A stretch of 11,277 nucleotides of DNA from an uncultured Selenomonas sp. Lineage in GTDB: Bacteria > Bacillota > Negativicutes > Selenomonadales > Selenomonadaceae. Location: NCBI GenBank assembly GCA_947097535.1, contig CAMURM010000025.1, forward strand, positions 1-11,277. The letters are read 5' to 3'. The first letter of the stretch is position 1, and the number at the start of each line of letters is the position of its first letter. Below the pieces are notes generated by a model that made no database searches, had not been told where the DNA came from, and saw nothing but the letters and a program-made list of their open reading frames with translations. Made by a program: the position numbers and the translations under genes. This document shows positions 5,700 through 11,277 of this stretch, piece after piece.

Positions 5700-6812
5700 A
5701 TGAAATTCACCTGCCATAAGAACGAGCTTGCACAAGCCATCCAGCTCGTTTCCAAAGCGATTGCCAACAAGCCGCAAACACCGATCCTCTCAGGCATATA
5801 TCTTGAAGCCGCAGAGAATCAAGTAGAACTTCATGCCACAGACAATGAAATGGGCATCATCACAGTTATTCCCGCTGAAGTCGAGCAAGAAGGAAAAATC
5901 GTCCTTTCCGGCCGCTACATGCAGGAAGTCATTCGCCGTCTTCCCGGCGAAACCGTCACACTTTCTCAGGAAATCGGCGAAAATGTCTGCAAGATCCAAT
6001 CGGCAGCCTCGAACTTCACCTTCCTTTCCATGCCTGCCAACGATTTCCCGACCGTCAAGCGTCTCGAAGAAGGCGTTCGCTTCAAGATTCAGGACACGGT
6101 GCTGCGCGACATCATAAAGAAAACGGTTTTCGCCTGCGCTACAGACGAAGCGCGTCCCGTATTCACGGGCTGCCAGCTTGAAATCAACGGCGAAACGCTG
6201 AAGATGGCAGCAACGAATACGCATCGCCTCTCCGTAAAGAAAGAAGTGGTTGCCGACCTTGCCAGCGACATCCACATCATCATTCCGGCAAAACTGCTCA
6301 ATGAGCTCCTGCGTGCACTGAACTCCGAAATGCCCATCGATGTCGACGTCTGCTGCTCCTCGAATCAGGCGAGCTTCCAATTCGAGAACGTCGTCTTCAT
6401 GACGCGCCTCATCGAAGGCCAATTTCCAAACTACGACAGCGTGATACCAAAAAGCTTTGCCACGACCGTCACGCTTGATACCGAAGATTTCCTCGATGCC
6501 GTCGACCGCGTCTCGCTCATATCGCGCTCCGCCGACTACAACATCATCCGTCTTGAGTTCGGCGACAATCAGGCGCGCATTTCGTCGAACAGCCCCGATA
6601 TAGGCAACGCCGATGAAACCGTGCCGGCGACGATCGAAGGTCCTGCTGTCAATATCGCCTTCAACGCGAAGTACATCACCGACGTCTTGAAGAACCTCGA
6701 CAGCCAGAGCTTCCGCTTCCTGCTCAACCAGAGCCTGCAGGCAGCGGCGGTGCGCGAAGAGGACAACCCGACCTTCGTCTATATCGTGACGCCCGTGCGC
6801 ACGCAGAACTGA
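5700..6812 (+). CDS. dnaN: DNA polymerase III beta subunit (sliding clamp)
   Basis: DnaN forms a dimeric ring around DNA that tethers the replicative polymerase and other clamp-binding proteins. The 370-residue product has the normal clamp length and three repeated subdomains. Recognisable stretches are LSGRYMQEVIRRLP (69-82), NDFPTVKRLEEG near the end of domain I, the middle-domain segment ATNTHRLSVKK, RLIEGQFPNYDSVIP in the second half, and the C-terminal TPVRT end, equivalent to the MPMR-type tail near the peptide-binding pocket. The ATG at 5700 follows AAAGGAG (5685-5691) at 8-nt spacing. It lies 298 bp after dnaA with the origin unwinding site between, and 5 bp before recF, so dnaN and recF are surely co-transcribed. 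No yaaA (S4-domain) gene sits between them as in Bacillus. Confidence 0.98.
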   Translation: MKFTCHKNELAQAIQLVSKAIANKPQTPILSGIYLEAAENQVELHATDNEMGIITVIPAEVEQEGKIVLSGRYMQEVIRRLPGETVTLSQEIGENVCKIQSAASNFTFLSMPANDFPTVKRLEEGVRFKIQDTVLRDIIKKTVFACATDEARPVFTGCQLEINGETLKMAATNTHRLSVKKEVVADLASDIHIIIPAKLLNELLRALNSEMPIDVDVCCSSNQASFQFENVVFMTRLIEGQFPNYDSVIPKSFATTVTLDTEDFLDAVDRVSLISRSADYNIIRLEFGDNQARISSNSPDIGNADETVPATIEGPAVNIAFNAKYITDVLKNLDSQSFRFLLNQSLQAAAVREEDNPTFVYIVTPVRTQN

Positions 6813-6817
6813 CCGCG

Positions 6818-7927
6818 ATGAAAGCAAAGAGCCTCCGTCTGAAAGACTTCCGCAACTATCGAGAGCTCGATCTCACACTGTCTCCCAATATCAACGTCTT
6901 TCTCGGCGAAAACGCGCAGGGAAAGACGAATATTGCGGAGGCTCTTTACTATGCGGCGATGGGACGTTCGCATCGGACGACGACCGATGCCGATCTCATC
7001 GCCTGGGAGGCGCCGGCGGCGAGGATCGAGCTTCTTTTCGAGCGCTTCGATGTAGAAAATACACTGGAATTTCGCTTTCAGCGCGGCAAGCGGCGCCTCA
7101 TCCGCAAGAACGGCGAAGCGCTGCAGACGAAGGAGCTCTTCGGCACCTTCAATGCCGTGCTCTTTTCGCCTGAAGATCTCTTCCTTATCAAGGGAGCGCC
7201 GGCGGAGAGAAGGCGCTTCCTCGACGGCGAGCTTTCTCAGGCGAGTCCCGCCTATGGTCATGAACTCTTGCAGTACACGCGGCTTCTCATGCAGAGGAAC
7301 AACCTTTTGAAGAAGATTCGCGAGCGGCGCGCGGGCAAGGACATGCTGCCGCTTTGGGACGAGCAGCTTGCGGCAAGTGCCGCGCGCATCGTCGAGAAGC
7401 GCTTTCTCGCCGTCAAGAAGCTCAACATGCTCGCCAACCTCATGCAGAGGCGGATTTCTGCAGGCAGGGAGAACCTCTCCCTCTCGTATGAGCTCTTCGG
7501 CAGCGAGGGAGAGCCGCCTCGCGTGACAGCCGAGCTCATTCCATGGTATAATGAAAAGCTGGCAGAATCCTTGGAGCTCGATATCCTGCGCGGCTCTACG
7601 AGCATCGGCCCGCAGAGGGACGACATCCGTCTGGAAGTGAATGGTATTAATCTGCGCTCCTTTGGTTCGCAAGGGCAGCAGCGCACGGGCGTTCTCTCTT
7701 TGAAGCTTTCCGAGCTGGAATTTCTGCGCTCGGAAACGGGGGAATATCCGATCCTCCTGCTCGATGACGTCATGAGCGAGCTTGACGGCACGCGCCGCGA
7801 GAAGCTCATGGAGTTCATCGGCAAGGAGCGCATACAGACGCTGATCACGGCGACCGACGCCGCCTATCTGCCCGTAAAAGTAATAGGAAAAGTTTTCCAT
7901 GTGGTATCAGGAACAGTTTCTGCCTGA
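6818..7927 (+). CDS. recF: DNA replication/repair protein RecF
   Basis: RecF is an SMC-like ATPase that, with RecO and RecR, loads RecA onto gapped DNA at stalled forks. The 369-residue protein shows Walker A GENAQGKT (30-37), the conserved FSPEDLFLIKG region (116-126) followed by RRRFLD (131-136), the ABC-type signature SFGSQGQQRT (281-290), and Walker B with D-loop ILLLDDVMSELD (312-323). GPQRDD (264-269) is another family hallmark. Length is normal. It starts 5 bp after dnaN with no recognisable Shine-Dalgarno sequence, so it probably relies on translational coupling to dnaN. It is followed by a 73-bp gap and the DUF721 gene. Confidence 0.97.
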   Translation: MKAKSLRLKDFRNYRELDLTLSPNINVFLGENAQGKTNIAEALYYAAMGRSHRTTTDADLIAWEAPAARIELLFERFDVENTLEFRFQRGKRRLIRKNGEALQTKELFGTFNAVLFSPEDLFLIKGAPAERRRFLDGELSQASPAYGHELLQYTRLLMQRNNLLKKIRERRAGKDMLPLWDEQLAASAARIVEKRFLAVKKLNMLANLMQRRISAGRENLSLSYELFGSEGEPPRVTAELIPWYNEKLAESLELDILRGSTSIGPQRDDIRLEVNGINLRSFGSQGQQRTGVLSLKLSELEFLRSETGEYPILLLDDVMSELDGTRREKLMEFIGKERIQTLITATDAAYLPVKVIGKVFHVVSGTVSA

Positions 7928-8000
7928 GCTTTGGCGCCGCATTGGTATCTTGTTTCTATGCGCAGGAAGAAATGCTTGTTTCCGGAAAGAAAGGTATGCC

Positions 8001-8999
8001 ATGAAGCGCTCCTACCGCCGCAATCCCGGCATGGAAAAAATCAATCATGTGATACCGAAAAGTATACATGCGCTCGGCAAGAAGATCGAGCGCATGTATC
8101 AGGAGCACTTCGTCCTCGCGCGCTGGCAGGAAATCGTCGGTGCGGGCATCGCCGCGCATGTCTGGCCGCTCGCCGTCGAGGGAGACGAGCTCATTCTCTA
8201 TGCTGCGGCGCCTGCCTGGCGCAACGAGATCATGCTCATGCAGCTCATGATCCTCGCGCGCTTCAACAATATCGCCGGCTTTGAGATGGTCAAAAAGATC
8301 CGCTTCTCGTGGCAGAAGAGCGATGTTTGGCGACGTGCGGAGAAAAATGATTCAAGTGATGCGGATGATACCGAAGGACAGGAAGCATATCGAAAAGCCC
8401 TGCAGGAAATGCAGCTGAGCGAAGAGGAGCAGGAAGCATGTACGAGGAGCATAGCCTCTGTCGGCAATCCGGTATTGCGCGAGAAGCTCCTTTGCCTTTT
8501 TGAGAAGCGAAAGAAGAGCGAAAAGGCGCGCAAAGCTGCGGGGGATGAGCCTTGCCCGCATTGCGGCAGGCTCGTTGCGGGCGGGCGGCTTTGCCTCGCC
8601 TGCGCCATGCAGGAGAAGAAGGAAAAGCGCCGCCTCTTGCGCCGCCTCTTGCTCGATCTCCCGTGGGCGCGCTACGCCGAAATCCAGGAGCACATCCCCT
8701 GCACGCCTGCCATGGTCGCCTCGGAGCGCTCGCGCCTTTCGCAGGAGCTGGCGCGCCGCATCAAGTTCGGCGACTGGGAGAGCCTGGAGGCGAAGACGCT
8801 CGTCATGCTCTACCGCTCGTTGCGCCCCGAGCAGCTTACGGAGGAAATCGTGCGCCGCACGCTTTACGATCTCCGGCGTGAGATGGCGGAGGGAACGGTC
8901 TTTTCGCCCTTCCCAAAGCGTTCGGATTTCATGAAGAAGAGAGTGAAAACGGCAAGAGAGGGCAAGGAGGGAGCCGATGTATCTGCATCTCGGCGCTGA
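8001..8999 (+). CDS. DUF721 (DciA-like) protein with zinc ribbon and extra C-terminal domain
   Basis: The N-terminal part (about 20-105) matches DUF721, the family of DciA, which helps load the DnaB-type replicative helicase in many bacteria: LARWQEIVGAGIAAHVWPL (39-57), then a hydrophobic strand (DELILYAAAPAWRNE, 62-76) and a C-terminal helix-strand ending VKKIRF. A charged linker (110-180) leads to a zinc ribbon with CPHC (185-188) and CLAC (198-201). Residues about 205-300 form a helical, basic domain rich in Arg and Leu that I do not recognise. At 332 residues it is much longer than stand-alone DUF721 proteins. I chose ATG at 8001, with AAAGG 6 nt upstream; an in-frame ATG at 7899 inside recF lacks a ribosome binding site. 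Placement between recF and gyrB parallels Actinobacteria. Its 3' end overlaps remB by 23 bp. Helicase-loading function is inferred from the family only. Confidence 0.82.
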   Translation: MKRSYRRNPGMEKINHVIPKSIHALGKKIERMYQEHFVLARWQEIVGAGIAAHVWPLAVEGDELILYAAAPAWRNEIMLMQLMILARFNNIAGFEMVKKIRFSWQKSDVWRRAEKNDSSDADDTEGQEAYRKALQEMQLSEEEQEACTRSIASVGNPVLREKLLCLFEKRKKSEKARKAAGDEPCPHCGRLVAGGRLCLACAMQEKKEKRRLLRRLLLDLPWARYAEIQEHIPCTPAMVASERSRLSQELARRIKFGDWESLEAKTLVMLYRSLRPEQLTEEIVRRTLYDLRREMAEGTVFSPFPKRSDFMKKRVKTAREGKEGADVSASRR

Positions 9000-9204
9000 C
9001 TGCTCGGTCGACGCAGCGCGCATCATAGCGATCCTCGACAGCAAGCTCTATGAAAACGCGGCGGCAGAGTCGTCCGAGCGGCAGGCAGAGGGCGAAGCAG
9101 AGGGAAAAGCGCCGCGCTCCGTCATCCTCACGGATGAAGCGGTGTATTTCTCCTTGATTTCCGCACAATCGTTGAAAAAGCGTTTGGAAGCACCGCTCGC
9201 ATAG
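8977..9204 (+). CDS. remB: DUF370 family protein, RemB-like (YaaB)
   Basis: The 75-residue product has the typical start MYLHLGADCSVDAARIIAIL (1-20) and the later conserved part SVILTDEAVYFSLISAQSLKKR (48-69) of the DUF370 family. In Bacillus, RemB (YaaB) lies at this same place between recF and gyrB and takes part, with RemA, in activating extracellular matrix genes; RemA-type proteins bind DNA as rings. An acidic low-complexity stretch (about 28-45) links the two halves, as in other RemB proteins. The ATG at 8977 follows AGGAGGG and overlaps the end of the DUF721 gene by 23 bp, indicating co-transcription and coupled translation. The family call is firm; the regulatory targets here are unknown. 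Confidence 0.88.
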   Translation: MYLHLGADCSVDAARIIAILDSKLYENAAAESSERQAEGEAEGKAPRSVILTDEAVYFSLISAQSLKKRLEAPLA

Positions 9205-9235
9205 AAGCGGAAACATGGATAAATCCTGCATGATC

Positions 9236-9264
9236 TTGCAGTGAAATAGACTTTTTGATACGCT
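9236..9264 (+). promoter_or_regulatory. Possible gyrB promoter in the remB-gyrB gap
   Basis: TTGCAG (9236-9241) lies 17 bp before TACGCT (9259-9264), which has an extended -10 TG at 9256-9257. Start of transcription would be near 9271, about 30 nt before gyrB. Both hexamers are far from consensus. The 98-bp gap also has two near-identical direct repeats, CTTTTTGATAC (9251-9261) and CTTTTTGGATAC (9270-9281), 19 bp apart, overlapping this site. Confidence 0.3.
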
Positions 9265-9302
9265 TAATACTTTTTGGATACTGATGGAGGTACGACAGCA
9301 GA

Positions 9303-11277
9303 ATGGCAAAGGAGAAGGAACAGAAGCAGGATGCGCTCCAACAGGCGCTTGACCGCGCCATGACGGACGCAGCTGAGGACGAGGCGCGCGCGGCGGAAGC
9401 GGCGCGCTTTGCCGAGGAAGTGCGCGACGATGACCTCGATCTGGCGAATGTCGAGATCCATACGGATATGGACAGCGCCGACGTCACGGCGGTCGACGGC
9501 GACTACGGCGCCGACCAGATCCAGATCCTCGAAGGTCTGGAAGCCGTGCGCAAGCGCCCAGGCATGTATATCGGCAGCACGTCGGAGCGCGGCCTGCACC
9601 ATCTCGTCTACGAGGTCGTCGACAACTCGATCGACGAGGCTCTCGCGGGCTACTGCGACCATATCGACGTGACGATCGAGGCGGACAACAGCATCACCGT
9701 CGTCGACAACGGGCGCGGCATCCCTGTCGACATGCACGAGAGCGGCAAGCCCGCGGTCGAAGTCGTGCTGACCGTTCTCCATGCCGGCGGCAAGTTCGGC
9801 GGTGAGGGCTACAAGGTCTCGGGCGGCCTGCACGGCGTCGGCGTCTCCGTCGTCAATGCGCTCTCGACCTCCATGGACGTCGAGGTCAGGCGCGACGGCA
9901 AGATCCACAGCATACGCTTCGAGCACGGCGTGACGGCGACACCTTTAGCGGTCATCGGCGAGACGGAAAAGACGGGCACGAAGGTTCACTTCATCCCCGA
10001 CCCCGAAATCTTCACGGTGACGCAGTACAGCTTCGATACTTTGAAGCATCGTCTCAGAGAGCTCGCCTTCTTGAATCAGGGCATCACGATCAAGCTCATG
10101 GACAAGCGCGGCGAGGGCCGCGAGGAGTCGTACTACTACGAGGGCGGCATCCGTTCCTTCGTCGAGCATTTGAACCGCAAGAAGGAGATCATCAACCAGA
10201 CGCCGATCTATTTCAATGGTATCAAGGATGATACCGTTGTGGAAATCGCCATGCAGTACAACGACAGCTACATGGAGAATATCTACAGCTTTGTCAACAA
10301 TATCAACACCGAGGAAGGGGGCACGCATCTCGCGGGCTTCAAGATCGCCCTGACGCGCGCGGCCAATGATTTCGCGCGCAAGCAGGGAATCTTGAAGGAC
10401 AAGGACGGCAACCTCTCGGGCGAGGACGTGCGCGAGGGGCTGACCTGCGTCATCAGCCTGAAGGTGCGCGAGCCGCAGTTCGAGGGACAGACCAAGACGA
10501 AGCTCGGCAACTCCGAGGTGCGCGGCATCGTCGATTCCATCGTGACCGAGGGACTGACCGAGTATTTCGAGGAAAATCCCGCCATCACGAAGAAGGTCAT
10601 CGAGAAGGCGATCATGGCGTCTCGCGCGAGGGAAGCCGCGCGAAAGGCGCGTGAGCTGACAAGGCGCAAGAATGCGCTCGAAGTGTCGAGCCTGCCCGGA
10701 AAGCTCGCGGACTGCTCGATCAAAGATCCCGAGCAGGCGGAAATCTACCTCGTCGAGGGCGACAGCGCCGGCGGCTCGGCGAAGCAGGGACGCGACCGCC
10801 GCTTCCAGGCGATCCTGCCCCTGCGCGGCAAGATCCTGAACGTCGAAAAGGCGCGCCTCGACAAGATCTTCGCCAATGCCGAGATCCGCACGATGATCAC
10901 GGCGTTCGGGACTGGTATCAGCGACGACTTCGACATCGCGAAGCGCCGCTACGGCAAGATCATCATCATGACCGATGCCGACGTCGACGGCTCCCACATC
11001 CGCACGCTCTTGCTGACCTTCTTCTACCGCTACATGAAGCCTCTGATCGAGCGCGGCCACGTCTACATCGCGCAGCCGCCGCTCTACCTCATACGGAAGG
11101 GCAAGAAGCATTGGTACACCTACAGCGACGATGAGCTCGCGCAGAAGCTCAACGAGGTCGGCAGGGACAATGCCACCGTGCAGCGCTACAAGGGCCTCGG
11201 CGAGATGAACCCCGAGCAGCTCTGGGAAACGACGATGGATCCCGAAGGCAGGACGATGCTCCAAGTACGCATGGAGG
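9303..11277 (+). CDS. gyrB: DNA gyrase subunit B (partial, 3' end outside window), with N-terminal extension
   Basis: GyrB provides ATPase and TOPRIM functions of gyrase, which introduces negative supercoils ahead of the forks. The 658 codons seen include the GHKL ATPase domain with catalytic Glu104 and Asn108 in YEVVDNS, VVDNGRGIP (133-141) and GGLHGVGVSVVNAL (174-187), the transducer domain, the TOPRIM metal sites EGDSAGG (485-491) and DADVDGSH (558-565), and QRYKGLGEMNPEQLW (627-641). Only a few dozen C-terminal residues should be missing. The core begins near residue 69 (YGADQIQILEGLEAVRKRPG), whereas the usual leader is 5-15 residues; here an acidic, Ala/Glu/Asp-rich extension of about 55 residues precedes it. 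ATG at 9303 has a GGAGG site at 9286-9290 (12-nt spacing, rather long); the in-frame ATG at 9468 (residue 56) would give a normal-length protein but has no visible ribosome binding site. Confidence 0.96.
   Translation, partial: MAKEKEQKQDALQQALDRAMTDAAEDEARAAEAARFAEEVRDDDLDLANVEIHTDMDSADVTAVDGDYGADQIQILEGLEAVRKRPGMYIGSTSERGLHHLVYEVVDNSIDEALAGYCDHIDVTIEADNSITVVDNGRGIPVDMHESGKPAVEVVLTVLHAGGKFGGEGYKVSGGLHGVGVSVVNALSTSMDVEVRRDGKIHSIRFEHGVTATPLAVIGETEKTGTKVHFIPDPEIFTVTQYSFDTLKHRLRELAFLNQGITIKLMDKRGEGREESYYYEGGIRSFVEHLNRKKEIINQTPIYFNGIKDDTVVEIAMQYNDSYMENIYSFVNNINTEEGGTHLAGFKIALTRAANDFARKQGILKDKDGNLSGEDVREGLTCVISLKVREPQFEGQTKTKLGNSEVRGIVDSIVTEGLTEYFEENPAITKKVIEKAIMASRAREAARKARELTRRKNALEVSSLPGKLADCSIKDPEQAEIYLVEGDSAGGSAKQGRDRRFQAILPLRGKILNVEKARLDKIFANAEIRTMITAFGTGISDDFDIAKRRYGKIIIMTDADVDGSHIRTLLLTFFYRYMKPLIERGHVYIAQPPLYLIRKGKKHWYTYSDDELAQKLNEVGRDNATVQRYKGLGEMNPEQLWETTMDPEGRTMLQVRME
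10218..10235. repeat. Inverted pair of the GGTATCA motif inside gyrB
   Basis: GGTATCA, AGGA, TGATACC form a perfect 7-bp inverted repeat with a 4-nt loop inside the gyrB coding frame (reading N-G-I-K-D-D-T). No T-run follows, so it is not a terminator. It is the only place where two copies of the dispersed motif face each other at close range. Confidence 0.55.

Larger units (their letters stand above)
5564..10920. repeat. Dispersed GGTATCA/TGATACC motif
   Basis: The heptamer GGTATCA occurs on the plus strand at 82-88, 5565-5571, 7903-7909, 10218-10224 and 10914-10920. Its complement TGATACC occurs at 6442-6448, 6476-6482, 8050-8056, 8366-8372 and 10229-10235. That is ten copies, against roughly one expected from base composition. 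Nine lie between 5564 and 10920; a six-base GGTATC with T following is at 7944-7949. Inside genes the motif is read in different frames (D-T, I-P, V-S, G-I) and one copy is intergenic, so shared protein sequence does not explain it. No role is known to me. Confidence 0.5.

Noticed and set aside
7928..8000. Small gene in the recF-DUF721 gap
   Set aside because: The gap is 73 bp and contains only the upstream extension of the DUF721 frame, without a ribosome binding site for an earlier start.
9226..9241. Hairpin CTGCA-TGATCT-TGCAG after remB
   Set aside because: The stem is only 5 bp and no T-run follows within 9 nt, so it does not qualify as a terminator.
1..11277. Mobile elements, CRISPR arrays, tRNA or rRNA genes, toxin-antitoxin or defence genes
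   Set aside because: No transposase or phage-like protein, no regularly spaced repeats, no tRNA-like cloverleaf and no accessory gene was seen; the window is fully occupied by conserved origin-region genes.

Overview
This window is the replication-origin region of a bacterial chromosome. The organism is probably a moderately GC-rich Bacillota of the Negativicutes, Selenomonas-like. That placement is inferred from gene order, Firmicutes-type RemB and KhpB, strong AGGAGG ribosome binding sites and a bipartite oriC flanking dnaA; no database search was possible. Genes left of the origin lie on the minus strand and genes right of it on the plus strand, so all are transcribed away from oriC with the forks.

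Left arm, read outward from oriC on the minus strand: rpmH (L34), rnpA (RNase P protein), yidD, yidC (membrane insertase), khpB/jag (RNA binding) and mnmE (tRNA-modifying GTPase, cut by the window edge). rpmH has a full-consensus sigma-A promoter (TTGACA, 17 bp, TATAAT). Two intrinsic terminators interrupt the series, one between rpmH and rnpA and one between khpB and mnmE. The group links ribosome, tRNA and RNA processing with membrane protein insertion.

Origin: DnaA boxes lie on both sides of dnaA. The stretch between dnaA and dnaN also has a textbook unwinding module: two adjacent boxes, a short GC cluster, a run of CTA/TTA trinucleotides (DnaA-trio) and an AT-rich tract. This is the most likely unwinding site.

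Right arm, plus strand: dnaA (initiator), dnaN (sliding clamp), recF (repair ATPase), a DUF721/DciA-like gene with a zinc ribbon and an unrecognised C-terminal domain, remB (DUF370 regulator) and gyrB (gyrase B, cut by the window edge). The yaaA gene found between dnaN and recF in Bacillus is absent.

There are no mobile elements, CRISPR arrays, tRNA or rRNA genes, and no clearly new multigene system. The least explained observations are a dispersed motif, GGTATCA/TGATACC (10 copies where about one is expected, in several reading frames and in intergenic DNA), the unusual DUF721 protein, and an acidic N-terminal extension on GyrB.
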